Assembly: GCF_040459645.1 (NCBI RefSeq)
Contig: NZ_JARVHQ010000001.1
Span: forward strand, 4,092,001 to 4,156,000
Length of the DNA: 64,000 bases
Direction of reading: 5' to 3'
Origin: Bacillus cereus group sp. RP43
GTDB lineage: Bacteria > Bacillota > Bacilli > Bacillales > Bacillaceae_G
Made by a program: the position numbers and the translations under genes
Part shown: positions 45,163 to 53,790 of the stretch, piece after piece
Numbering within the stretch: the first letter of the stretch is position 1
Layout: every line of letters starts with the position of its first letter
The notes under the pieces: model-generated
Database searches by the model: none
What the model was told of the DNA's origin: nothing
What the model saw: only the letters and a program-made list of their open reading frames with translations

Positions 45163-45898
45163 AATCTTCTTCCTTTGTTAACGCAATGTAAATATCATCT
45201 AACGTTGCACCAGGCATATTAAATTGTGATTGGAGCTCTGATAGTGTTCCCATCGCTCTCACTTCACCTTGATGCAAAATGATGAATGAATCACAATAGC
45301 GCTCTGCTGTCGCTAAAATATGTGTACTCATTAAAATGCCCGCACCACTCTTTTTCATTTGATCCATCATTTGAAGAAGTGATTGAATCGCTAACGGATC
45401 AAGCCCAACGAAAGGTTCGTCCACAATGTAAAGTGACGGTTCAACTAAAAATGCACTCATAATCATTACTTTTTGTTTCATCCCTTTTGAGAAATGAGAC
45501 GGAAACCATTTCAAGCGATTTTTCATGCGGAACTCTTGTAATAGTTGTCCTACACGTTCTTCATATTGTTTTTCATCTACACCGTACGCCATCGCTGTTA
45601 ATTTCAAATGCTCTTCTAACGTTAATTCATCATATAATACTGGCGTTTCTGGAATGAAGGAGAAACTAGAACGGTACGCTGTCATATCATCACGAATTGT
45701 TTTCCCGTTAATTGTGACAGTTCCTTTTTTCGGTTCCATTAAACCGATGATATGTTTAATTGTCGTACTCTTTCCGGCTCCATTTAAACCGATTAAGCCG
45801 ACAAGTTCGCCTTTATTAACAGAGAACGAAACATTTTGCAGTACAGGTCGTTTCGTATATCCTCCTGTAACATTTTCTACACGCAATAACTCGCTCAT
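45155..45898 (-). CDS. ecsA: ABC transporter ATP-binding protein EcsA
   Basis: 247 residues: Walker A GLNGAGKSTT, signature HFSKGMKQK, Walker B SLYIVDEPFVGLDP and the H-loop STHIL. First gene of ecsABC, divergent from hit across a 560-base gap. Confidence 0.95.
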   Translation of the reverse strand: MSELLRVENVTGGYTKRPVLQNVSFSVNKGELVGLIGLNGAGKSTTIKHIIGLMEPKKGTVTINGKTIRDDMTAYRSSFSFIPETPVLYDELTLEEHLKLTAMAYGVDEKQYEERVGQLLQEFRMKNRLKWFPSHFSKGMKQKVMIMSAFLVEPSLYIVDEPFVGLDPLAIQSLLQMMDQMKKSGAGILMSTHILATAERYCDSFIILHQGEVRAMGTLSELQSQFNMPGATLDDIYIALTKEEDYE

Positions 45899-45979
45899 AC
45901 GACACCACTTTCTTCATTAGTATTCATTCTACATTCATCTTACCAAAAATGGCGCTGTACTACATAGTATCGATGTCTT

Positions 45980-46397
45980 AAAAAAAAATTTAAATTTCTT
46001 GGCATATATTTTTACGAAAGCGGACATCATAATTAGTGAAGAAGGAACACATTGAAAAAGCAACCACCAATTGATGAGTACAACAACATAGTGAAGTCAT
46101 CATGAAATGGGGTGTCCAAGTTGGACAATGAAATTTACACATAACCAGATAATTTGTTTCATTTTCGAAACGGGGTGTCTCCGAAAGAGCATATACTGTT
46201 TTAAAAAATAAACAATTTCATTTTAAAAAAAGATTGCAATTCATTTCACTTGAAAATGGGGTGTCTACGGCAGAAACTTTAGCCGATTTACCGTGCATTT
46301 CTTAAATAAATGAGGTGTCTGCGAACCGTAAATTATAAAAAATGCTTTTTCAATCCATCTTCAGAAAACAGGAAGCTGAGTCAGCTTCCTGTTTTTC
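45980..46397 (+). ncRNA. Candidate non-coding RNA with repeated hairpin-GGGGTGTC units
   Basis: No gene fits in the 560 bases between ecsA and hit. Four units end in G(G/A)GGTGTC at 46109, 46172, 46258 and 46312. Three are preceded by a small hairpin whose stem changes by compensation (CATTT/AAATG, GTTTC/GAAAC, CATTT/AAATG), and the sequence after the box is TNCGNNAG-like. A perfect terminator (46366-46394: AAACAGGAAGCTGA, one-base loop, complement, then T) follows on the plus strand although no plus-strand gene precedes it. A transcript of about 300-400 bases is inferred; no clear promoter was found. Confidence 0.45.
46366..46396 (+). terminator. Strong terminator upstream of hit
   Basis: A 14-base perfect stem with T residues, placed 65 bases before the hit start, so it ends an upstream plus-strand transcript or attenuates hit. 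Confidence 0.85.
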
Positions 46398-46460
46398 GTG
46401 TTTGTTCTCCTATGTAATTATGGTAAAATACGGCTAAGACTATTTGAAAGGATGAGATCG

Positions 46461-46895
46461 ATGAATCATACAGCGGACAATTGTATTTTTTGTAAAATCA
46501 TTGACGGGCAAATCCCTTGCTCAAAAGTATACGAAGATGAGCATGTACTTGCATTTTTAGATATTAGTCAAGTAACAAAAGGACATACTCTTGTTATTCC
46601 GAAAGTACACAAACAAGACATTTTTGCGTTAACGCCAGAAATCGCATCACATATTTTTGCTGTCGTTCCAAAAATCGCAAATGCAATGAAAGCAGAATTT
46701 AATCCAGTTGGCTTCAACTTGCTTAACAATAACGGCGAGAAAGCTGGACAAACTGTATTCCACTTCCACCTTCATTTAATTCCACGCTACGGTGAAAACG
46801 ATGGTTTCGGTGCTGTTTGGAAATCACACCAAAATGAATATACAATGGAAAATTTACAAAACATCGCAAGTACAATTGCAAATAGTGTGAAATAG
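46461..46895 (+). CDS. hit: HIT family nucleotide hydrolase
   Basis: The start is ATG 46461 (MNHTADNCIFCKIIDGQIPC), with AAAGGA eight bases upstream. The 144-residue protein has zinc-ligand cysteines (CIFC) and the histidine triad HFHLHLIPRY. Members hydrolyse nucleotide phosphoramidates or dinucleoside polyphosphates; the physiological substrate in bacilli is unclear. Same neighbourhood as in B. subtilis. Confidence 0.93.
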   Translation: MNHTADNCIFCKIIDGQIPCSKVYEDEHVLAFLDISQVTKGHTLVIPKVHKQDIFALTPEIASHIFAVVPKIANAMKAEFNPVGFNLLNNNGEKAGQTVFHFHLHLIPRYGENDGFGAVWKSHQNEYTMENLQNIASTIANSVK

Positions 46896-46921
46896 TGCCA
46901 CTATAATAAGAAGTAATACAT

Positions 46922-46962
46922 AACAAGCCGATTCCTCTGGCATTTATTGCATGGCTTGTTTC
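46922..46962 (+). terminator. Hairpin after hit
   Basis: AACAAGCC pairs with GGCTTGTT across a long loop, followed by TCTTC; modest terminator. Confidence 0.5.
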
Positions 46963-47104
46963 TTCACAAAAGATGCCGGGGGTATGATTTTTTTTGTGCA
47001 TAGCATGTACAAGAGAGAAAACTCACTTTTCTTCCCCTTGTCTTAAAGATATGCACACTTTTATACATCATGAATACGAACGAAAAATAAGGAGGTTTCC
47101 TTTT

Positions 47105-47467
47105 ATGTCAAAAGCTAAATCCTTTATTACAGGTGTAATTTGCGGCGGAGCAGTTGCTGGACTAGCCGTTCTTTTCTCAACTCCTTCTTCTGGTAAAGCT
47201 ATGCGCGGTAAGCTGAAAGAAAAAGGAACTGATATTAAAAAGACTTTAGCTGATATTACAGCTGATACGAAGTTATTAAAGCGCCAAATCGTTGAAACTG
47301 CTTCAGAAGGTAAAGAAGTATTCCAAGAACTAAAAGACGATATGCAAGACACGCTGTCTAACTGGAAACAAGATATTTCTCAAAACAAACGACATATTGA
47401 AAAAGAAATTTTAGACATTCAAAAGTCAATTGAGAAACTACAAGAAGCCGTTCCAGAAAAAGCGTAA
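47105..47467 (+). CDS. yhaH: YtxH domain protein YhaH
   Basis: ATG 47105 (MSKAKSFITGVICGGAVAGL) follows AAGGAGG. 120 residues: one N-terminal membrane helix with the YtxH glycine pattern and VLFSTPSSGKAMRG, then a long amphipathic coiled coil. Probably an envelope-linked stress or sporulation protein; role unsettled. Position next to hpr is as in B. subtilis. Confidence 0.85.
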   Translation: MSKAKSFITGVICGGAVAGLAVLFSTPSSGKAMRGKLKEKGTDIKKTLADITADTKLLKRQIVETASEGKEVFQELKDDMQDTLSNWKQDISQNKRHIEKEILDIQKSIEKLQEAVPEKA

Positions 47468-47524
47468 ACATATTCCTGCTTAGTTTTTTGCATATAACAA
47501 ATATTTTTCATACGAATTGACCTT

Positions 47525-47558
47525 AACACGGCATATCACATAGATATGCCGTGTTTTT
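47525..47558 (+). terminator. Terminator of yhaH
   Basis: AACACGGCATATC pairs with GATATGCCGTGTT, followed by TTT. Confidence 0.85.
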
Positions 47559-47766
47559 ATGCATTTACAATATATGTTATCTCTTAACATGTAAAGAAAA
47601 CACATGTATTCTTGACTCATAAAACGCTTCCATAGTTATGCATGATTTGTATAGAATGTTGTTTTTGCGAAAAATTTTCACAATTCTCACAAAAAGACTT
47701 TATTAATTTTTATTTTACTGGCATAATAGATAATAATGAAAAAAGAATGTTAAAGTGGGTGAGTAA

Positions 47767-48324
47767 ATGAAAAGTGGAGAAAAAGATTACTCGGTAAAAG
47801 AAGCGATGATTTTCAGCCAACGTATTGCTCAATTATCGAAAGCGTTATGGAAATGCGTAGAGAAAGATTGGCAACAGTGGATTAAACCTTACGATTTAAA
47901 CATTAACGAGCATCATATTTTAACCATTGCTTATCATTTAAAAGGGGCTTCTATTTCTGAGATTGCTAAGTTTGGAGTTATGCACGTATCAACGGCGTTT
48001 AACTTCTCTAAAAAGCTAGAAGAACGCGGCTATCTTGTATTCTCAAAAAAAGAAGATGATAAACGAAATACGTATATTGAAATTACAGACAAAGGGGAAG
48101 AATTACTACTTCGCTTAATGGAGGAGTATGATCCTGAAAATAATTCTGTGTTTAATGGGGCTCTTGCACTTCGTAATTTTTACGGTAAGTTCCCAGAAAA
48201 TATCGAACTTATCGCGATCCTTCGCAATATTTACGGACAAGACTTCATCGATATTTTTGAGAAATCATTAGAAGATATTGAGGAAAACTTTACGGAATCC
48301 GATCAAAAGTTAGTTAAGAAATAA
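47767..48324 (+). CDS. hpr: Transition-state regulator Hpr (ScoC)
   Basis: A 185-residue MarR-type winged-helix protein ([40 protein letters not shown], wing [19 protein letters not shown]). Hpr/ScoC represses protease, peptide transport and sporulation genes in B. subtilis. GTGGGTGAGT precedes the ATG. Converges on yhaI. Confidence 0.93.
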   Translation: MKSGEKDYSVKEAMIFSQRIAQLSKALWKCVEKDWQQWIKPYDLNINEHHILTIAYHLKGASISEIAKFGVMHVSTAFNFSKKLEERGYLVFSKKEDDKRNTYIEITDKGEELLLRLMEEYDPENNSVFNGALALRNFYGKFPENIELIAILRNIYGQDFIDIFEKSLEDIEENFTESDQKLVKK

Positions 48325-48329
48325 TCTAT

Positions 48330-48665
48330 TTATTTTTTCGCAATCATGCTTAAGAATTCATTCATAAGCGGCTTAAATAAACCTTGTTTTGCTAGCGCTT
48401 CCGCAGTTTCGTGTACTTCGAGCTGATGTGGAAGCGCTTTTTCAAATTGATCTAATAGCGCATCAAACAATAAAAGGCCTTCTGCTTTCTCCACTACATA
48501 TTGTTCGTTCAGCTTTTCACAAAGTTTTAGTATACGTTCAATATCTTTTTTACGAGCTTTTTTCTTTATGATTAAAGAATAAAATGGACACTTTTCTTCA
48601 TCAATCATTTTAAATAGTAGGTCTACGTAGTATTCAGCTTGTTCTAGTCTTCTTACAACGTCCAT
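48330..48665 (-). CDS. yhaI: DUF1878 family protein YhaI
   Basis: 111 helical residues beginning MDVVRRLEQAEYYVDLLFKM, with IDEEKCPFYSLIIKKKARKK as in YhaI-like DUF1878 proteins. GAGGGAG precedes the ATG. Function unknown; synteny with hpr supports the name. Confidence 0.82.
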   Translation of the reverse strand: MDVVRRLEQAEYYVDLLFKMIDEEKCPFYSLIIKKKARKKDIERILKLCEKLNEQYVVEKAEGLLLFDALLDQFEKALPHQLEVHETAEALAKQGLFKPLMNEFLSMIAKK

Positions 48666-48783
48666 TTTCTCCCTCGCTTCCTAACACAAAGTCTTCTATT
48701 TCTGAATTTTATAACACGAACAAAATATCGTATGATACAATATATAAAGTATATGTATTTTAGCCAAAAGGAGGTCTCGCCTC

Positions 48784-48978
48784 ATGACTCTTATAACCGT
48801 TGTTTTTGTCGCATTCGCACTTCTTGTTATATTTTACACGAATTTCATGACACATACACTGTGTGAGCGAAAACAAATATCTGCGAGCCGCCAGCCCGGT
48901 GTCTTTCGAGTTATTAATGTATGTATTACCATTCTATTAATTTCTAGTTATGTAGAAATTATATTTCATGGAAAGTGA
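48784..48978 (+). CDS. Small membrane protein near prsA
   Basis: 64 residues with two membrane helices (LITVVFVAFALLVIFYTNFM and VFRVINVCITILLISSYVEI). AAAGGAGG is well placed before the ATG and a strong terminator follows. Possibly one of the yha small proteins of this locus, but I cannot name it with certainty. Confidence 0.6.
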   Translation: MTLITVVFVAFALLVIFYTNFMTHTLCERKQISASRQPGVFRVINVCITILLISSYVEIIFHGK

Positions 48979-49006
48979 GGAAGGAAGCCCCTTCCTCATT
49001 TTTTTC
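48975..49006 (+). terminator. Rho-independent terminator
   Basis: TGAGGAAGG pairs with CCTTCCTCA across five bases, then seven T. Confidence 0.88.
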
Positions 49007-49008
49007 CT

Positions 49009-49080
49009 CTATAAGCAAATTATACCTACTATAACTAATAAAATAAACAGTACAAGTAATAAAATAAGTTTTGAGTTCAT
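49009..49080 (-). CDS. YjcZ-like very short membrane peptide
   Basis: A 23-codon frame (MNSKLILLLVLFILLVIVGI plus three residues) preceded by GAGGAGGGG at a good distance. The sequence is one hydrophobic helix of the LVLFILLVIVG type seen in the C-terminal part of YjcZ-family sporulation peptides. Too short for routine calling; the ribosome binding site is the main support. Confidence 0.5.
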   Translation of the reverse strand: MNSKLILLLVLFILLVIVGIICL

Positions 49081-49425
49081 CCCGCATCCCCTCCTCTTTT
49101 CTGTATATGCGGCATGCGCCCAATATGGTACCTTTTCAAAATCTGACACAAACTGGTTAAAATTTCTTTATCAATAGGAAAACCCGTCGAAATATGATAT
49201 ATTAAATTTTGTACATATTGCTTATACTATGAAATAAACGACACGCATCTAAACTTTATCCTAAAGCCTCGGTAAGCCCTGTTAAGCGTGCTTTTACATA
49301 TAAAAAAAGCAAAGACATCAGTGAGACTTAATCAGGTTCTTATGAACGAAAATAACCTATCATAAGGCGTTTCTTCATTTGTACGGGATAAATTAAAAAT
49401 ACATAATAGTAGGAGTGTTTATTGA
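49081..49425. other. prsA upstream region
   Basis: A TATACT box at 49223-49228 suggests a roughly 190-base leader. It contains paired segments CACGC (49242) / GCGTG (49286) and CTTATGA (49339-49345) / TCATAAG (49360-49366). No T-box or known riboswitch core was found. The last 30 bases contain a GGAG ribosome binding site. Confidence 0.35.
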
Positions 49426-50298
49426 ATGAAGAAAGCTATGCTTGCCTTAGCCGCAACAAGTGTAATCGCATTATCAGCATGTGGAACACCATCATCATCA
49501 GACAAAATTGTTACATCTAAAGCTGGTGACATCACTAAAGAAGAGTTCTACAATCAAATGAAGACACAAGCTGGTAAACAAGTACTAAATAACATGGTTA
49601 TGGAAAAAGTACTTATTAAGAACTACAAAGTCGATGACAAAGAAGTGGACAAAAAGTACGATGAAATGAAAAAGCAAGTCGGTGATCAATTCGATACACT
49701 AATGAAACAACAAGGTCTTAAAGAAGAAACAGTCAAAAATGGTGTTCGTGCTTCATTAGCCCAAGAACAAGCGATTGAAAAAGCAATTACTGATAAAGAC
49801 TTAAAAGCAAAATATGAGGACTATAAGCAAGAAATTAAAGCAAGCCATATTCTTGTAAAAGATGAAGAGACTGCTAAAAAAGTGAAAGAAGAACTTGCAC
49901 AAGGTAAATCTTTCGAAGAGTTAGCGAAAAAGTACTCTGAAGATCCAGGTTCCAAAGAAAAAGGTGGCGACTTAGGATTCTTCGGACCAGATAAAATGGT
50001 AAAAGAATTCGATGAAGCTGCTCGTAAGCTGAAAAAAGACGAAGTAAGTGAACCAGTAAAAACACAGCATGGTTACCATATCATTAAAGTAACTGATACT
50101 CATGCTGACAAAACTTTCGATCAAGCAAAAGCTGACATCAAAAAAGAAGTAGTTCAAGAAAAAACACAAGATGCTCAATTTATGAACGATCTTATGATGA
50201 AAGAAATCAAAAAAGCTGACGTAAAAGTTGACGATAAAGATTTGAAAGATCTTTTCGAAGAACCAAAAGCTGACGCTAAAAAAGACGAAAAGAAATAA
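49426..50298 (+). CDS. prsA: Foldase lipoprotein PrsA
   Basis: A 290-residue lipoprotein (signal [14 protein letters not shown]) with an N-terminal helical chaperone lobe (about 30-130) and a parvulin-type prolyl isomerase domain (about 135-228; [46 protein letters not shown]), then a charged tail ending in lysines. It helps exported proteins fold at the outer face of the membrane. B. cereus-group genomes carry several prsA paralogues, so the number is not assigned. Confidence 0.95.
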   Translation: MKKAMLALAATSVIALSACGTPSSSDKIVTSKAGDITKEEFYNQMKTQAGKQVLNNMVMEKVLIKNYKVDDKEVDKKYDEMKKQVGDQFDTLMKQQGLKEETVKNGVRASLAQEQAIEKAITDKDLKAKYEDYKQEIKASHILVKDEETAKKVKEELAQGKSFEELAKKYSEDPGSKEKGGDLGFFGPDKMVKEFDEAARKLKKDEVSEPVKTQHGYHIIKVTDTHADKTFDQAKADIKKEVVQEKTQDAQFMNDLMMKEIKKADVKVDDKDLKDLFEEPKADAKKDEKK

Positions 50299-50300
50299 TG

Positions 50301-50329
50301 AAAAACTCGGGCTAAGCCCGAGTTTTTTT
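50301..50329 (+). terminator. Terminator of prsA
   Basis: AAAAACTCGGGC pairs with GCCCGAGTTTTT across three bases, then T residues. Confidence 0.92.
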
Positions 50330-50722
50330 GTATGTACAAATACTTTTTTAAATAAGAAGTAGTCCAATTTTACGGTAAATGAAATTATATCGATGCTTTT
50401 TGGAATATATCGAACACAACTGCAAATATATCGACGCAAATTGAAATATATCAATCGCAACTCTTATTATATCGACTTACCGACAAAATCAGACATGAGT
50501 GCCCTCTCCTCTTTTAAAAAGGAAAACAAAAAACCTTGGTCCCACCACATGCGGAACCAAGGTTTATCTTATTATCATTGATTAAATTAAAAAACTATGT
50601 TAAATTAGTACAGAAACACGTTTTCGAAAATACAAAGAACGTATTTATCCGTATCTTAATTGTACACCAAAACACATCTTCAGTCAACCTCTATTTTTCA
50701 CTTTTAAAGGAGTGCTTACCGT
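50330..50722. other. Gene-free gap between prsA and helD
   Basis: It holds the phased TATATCGA array (50381-50490) and a hairpin, AAACCTTGGT / ACCAAGGTTT (50531-50565, 15-base loop), which could end an upstream transcript or lie in the helD leader. No ORF is supported. Confidence 0.5.
50381..50490. repeat. Helically phased WTATATCGA repeat array
   Basis: The nonamer WTATATCGA (one copy TATATCAA) occurs at 50385, 50405, 50426, 50446 and 50467, that is at steps of 20, 21, 20 and 21 bases. The ends match the shorter element at 20251-20300. Confidence 0.7.
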
Positions 50723-53056
50723 ATGAACAAAAAACTTGATTTAGAGCAAAAACGATTAGATAACGTAATAGAAACAATTACGGAGCAAATTGATAAACTG
50801 GAAAGCGAAACTGGCAGACGCCGGGCAGAAGTAATCAACATTCGTAAACACTTCTGGGATGATGTAAAAGTTAACACTGATACTTTTGACGATTATCTTG
50901 AAACAGTTATCAACTTAAGACAACAAGCTCAGTCACTAGCCGTAACACAAATCACCCATAAGCACACCTTTAATCGACTTGCCGCACTACGACGTATGCA
51001 TAAGGCACCTTACTTCGGACGAATCGATTTCAAAGAAGAAGGAGAAGTTGGTGCAGAACAAATTTATATCGGCGTTGCTACACTTACCGATGCAAGCGGA
51101 GAAAACTTTCTTATATACGATTGGCGCGCACCCATTTCAAGTGTTTACTACGATTATCCACCAGGACCGGCTGAGTACAGTACACCAGGAGGCGTAATCC
51201 ACGGTAATGTGGAAAAGAAATTGCAATACATTATTCAAAATGGCGAGATTGATTCTATGTTCGATACGAGCCTTACAATTGGCGATGAAATCCTGCAACA
51301 AGCGCTCGGAAAAGGTACAAACAAACATATGCAAAGTATCGTTGCTACGATTCAGCGCGAGCAAAATGAAATTATCCGTCACGATGAAGGGCGACTACTT
51401 ATCGTGCAAGGCGCTGCTGGTAGTGGTAAAACATCAGCTGCTCTGCAGCGAATCGCTTACTTACTATATAAATATCGCGAATGGCTAAAAGCAGATCAAA
51501 TCATTCTCTTCTCCCCTAACTCCATGTTCAACAGCTACGTATCTAACGTATTGCCAGAACTCGGTGAAGAGAATATGCAGCAAGTTACATTCCAGGAATA
51601 TTTAAACCATAGACTAAGTAAGTCATTTGACGTTGAAGACCCTTATGAGCAATTAGAATATATGCTAACTGAAACGAATAGCCCTGCTTATAAAACTCGA
51701 AATGCGAGCATTCGATTTAAAGCATCTACTCAATTTTTCGAAATGATTAGAGCATACAGACAATCTCTTGAATCTTCAGGCATGCTATTTAGAGGAATGA
51801 AATTTAGAGGAAAACTGATTGCCTCCGCTAAAGAAATCGCAGAGCAATTTTATAATACTGACTTCTCCCTCCGCTTCCATAGTCGAATTGAGAAGTTAAC
51901 AGATTGGCTAAATAAGCAAATAGATGCACTTGAAAAAGCAGAACTGAAAAAGCCTTGGGTAGAAGAAGAAATTGAATTACTTAGTAAAGATGAATATCAA
52001 AAGGCTTATAAATACTTGCAGAAAAAGGGCGAGTTTGACGACAACTCCTTTAATGATTATGAGAAAGAAACGAAAGTACTTGGACGTATGATTGTCCGTA
52101 AAAAATTAAAACCGTTACGTAAAGGCGTTCAAACATTGCGTTTCATCAATTTTACAGGCATATATAAACAACTCTTCACAGATGCATCATGGGTTACTGG
52201 AGAAAAGCCGAAAGAATGGGACGACATTTGCTCACTAACGGTGAACATGCTTGATGAAGGAAAGCTATATTACGAGGATGCAACTCCATTTTTACTTTTA
52301 AAAGAGTTAATTGAAGGCTTCCAAACGAACAGATCGATTAAACACGTTCTCGTAGATGAAGCGCAAGATTATTCTCCGTTTCAGTTCGAGTTTTTAAAAC
52401 GTCTCTTCCCTGCTGCAAAAATGACTGTACTCGGAGACTTTAACCAAGCGATATTTGCCCATGCGAGTGAAGCAGTGAATTTCAATACACTTACTAGCTT
52501 ATACGGACCAGATGAAACGAACGGCATCAACTTAACTCGTAGCTATCGCTCAACAAAACCGATCATTGAATTTACACGTGCTCTCGTACCAGAAGGCAAG
52601 AACATTCACGCATTTGAACGTGACGGCGAAAAACCTACAGTAACTAAAGTATCGAATAACAGCGAACTGCACGAGCATATTACTGCCAAAGTTGCTGAAC
52701 TACAAAAACAACAGCACAATACAATCGCAATTATATGTAAATCTGCAGCTGAAAGCGCCGCTGCCTACGAGGCACTCAGTCATATCGAGAATATAAAACT
52801 TGTGCAAAGTAACTCAGCCGAGTATGAGCAAGGCATCGTCGTTATCCCTGCTTACTTAGCGAAGGGTATCGAATTTGACGCTGTTATTATTTATAATGCT
52901 TCTAAAGATGTGTACAGTGATGAGAGCGTTCGTAGATTGTTTTACACCGCTTGTACGCGGGCTATGCATGAATTACAACTTTATAGCGTTGGCGAGGTTA
53001 GTCCTTTTATACTCGGGGCTGCTTCAGAGAGTTTTGAACTTATTACAACACCTTGA
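50723..53056 (+). CDS. helD: RNA polymerase recycling ATPase HelD
   Basis: A 777-residue SF1 helicase-like protein. The N-terminal arm is an antiparallel coiled coil (about 1-90; EQIDKLESETGRRRAEVINI). Walker A VQGAAGSGKTSAALQRIAYL, HVLVDEAQDYSPFQFEFLKR (Walker B), VLGDFNQAIF and RRLFYTACTRAMHEL follow in order. Length and layout match B. subtilis HelD (about 774), which binds RNA polymerase and frees stalled complexes. A terminator lies at its 3' end. Confidence 0.92.
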   Translation: MNKKLDLEQKRLDNVIETITEQIDKLESETGRRRAEVINIRKHFWDDVKVNTDTFDDYLETVINLRQQAQSLAVTQITHKHTFNRLAALRRMHKAPYFGRIDFKEEGEVGAEQIYIGVATLTDASGENFLIYDWRAPISSVYYDYPPGPAEYSTPGGVIHGNVEKKLQYIIQNGEIDSMFDTSLTIGDEILQQALGKGTNKHMQSIVATIQREQNEIIRHDEGRLLIVQGAAGSGKTSAALQRIAYLLYKYREWLKADQIILFSPNSMFNSYVSNVLPELGEENMQQVTFQEYLNHRLSKSFDVEDPYEQLEYMLTETNSPAYKTRNASIRFKASTQFFEMIRAYRQSLESSGMLFRGMKFRGKLIASAKEIAEQFYNTDFSLRFHSRIEKLTDWLNKQIDALEKAELKKPWVEEEIELLSKDEYQKAYKYLQKKGEFDDNSFNDYEKETKVLGRMIVRKKLKPLRKGVQTLRFINFTGIYKQLFTDASWVTGEKPKEWDDICSLTVNMLDEGKLYYEDATPFLLLKELIEGFQTNRSIKHVLVDEAQDYSPFQFEFLKRLFPAAKMTVLGDFNQAIFAHASEAVNFNTLTSLYGPDETNGINLTRSYRSTKPIIEFTRALVPEGKNIHAFERDGEKPTVTKVSNNSELHEHITAKVAELQKQQHNTIAIICKSAAESAAAYEALSHIENIKLVQSNSAEYEQGIVVIPAYLAKGIEFDAVIIYNASKDVYSDESVRRLFYTACTRAMHELQLYSVGEVSPFILGAASESFELITTP

Positions 53057-53078
53057 TACGAATCAAGGTGTTTCTTTT
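53048..53078 (+). terminator. Terminator of helD
   Basis: ACACCTTGAT pairs with ATCAAGGTGT, then TTCTTTTTT; it overlaps the helD stop codon. Confidence 0.85.
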
Positions 53079-53142
53079 TTATGCAGGATTTACACCTTTA
53101 AAATAGAATATATCATTTTAGAAAAAAGTAAGGAGTGAAAAA

Positions 53143-53706
53143 ATGAATCATTATTTTATCGCTATTTGTGACGGTGAGTTTCCTGCCGAAAAATTACATA
53201 CCATTTTAAAGTCTAATTCTACTTTTACCGACCTAAACGTCCGCACCATTTCAATCTCATCACCAAGACCTTTCACATTATTAGTTGACGAAGAACATGA
53301 TGCACTCACAACTGGACTTACAGACAAATACCACTTATTAACCAAAGAGTTGCAAGCACTTGAGCAGCACGAGAAATACTATTACGTATACGATTATAAA
53401 ATTAGAAAAACCATCGAGAATCCCACCCAAAAATGCTTTCCATTAGCAAAAATCAATATAAATGTTACGAAATTTCATCAGATGATTCAAAAAGTAAAGG
53501 ACTTAAAACGACCTGTATTTGCAGGTTATAACATCATTTCTCATGATGCAGACATACTTACGATTGATGTACTTCTTTCTTCGCCTTTATTGGATCCTAA
53601 CACTTCCGAAAAAAACACAGAAGAATACGCCTATTTACAGCAACTAGCTGAATCAGTTTCTCGTTCTGAATTATGTACTTCTATTAAAGCGAGTTCACTT
53701 ATTTAA
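53143..53706 (+). CDS. Unknown 187-residue protein
   Basis: The product (MNHYFIAICDGEFPAEKLHT...) is soluble with alternating strands and helices and no recognised motif. AGTAAGGAG precedes the ATG and a clear terminator (AAGAGGGTTA / TAACCCTCTT, 53713-53740) follows, which supports a real monocistronic gene. Confidence 0.6.
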   Translation: MNHYFIAICDGEFPAEKLHTILKSNSTFTDLNVRTISISSPRPFTLLVDEEHDALTTGLTDKYHLLTKELQALEQHEKYYYVYDYKIRKTIENPTQKCFPLAKININVTKFHQMIQKVKDLKRPVFAGYNIISHDADILTIDVLLSSPLLDPNTSEKNTEEYAYLQQLAESVSRSELCTSIKASSLI

Positions 53707-53712
53707 ATAGTA

Positions 53713-53741
53713 AAAGAGGGTTATTTATCATAACCCTCTTC
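53713..53741. terminator. Hairpin terminator
   Basis: AAGAGGGTTAT pairs with ATAACCCTCTT across a short loop. Confidence 0.8.
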
Positions 53742-53790
53742 TGCTATCTATTTACGTTTGTACTTGATCATATACAACTTATAATAAGTA

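Noticed and set aside
46098..46130. Nine-codon ORF (MKWGVQVGQ) in the GGGGTGTC block
   Set aside because: No ribosome binding site and the other units do not encode a matching peptide in the same frame.
49230..49425. Riboswitch or T-box in the prsA leader
   Set aside because: Some pairing is possible but no known core sequence or leader terminator is visible.
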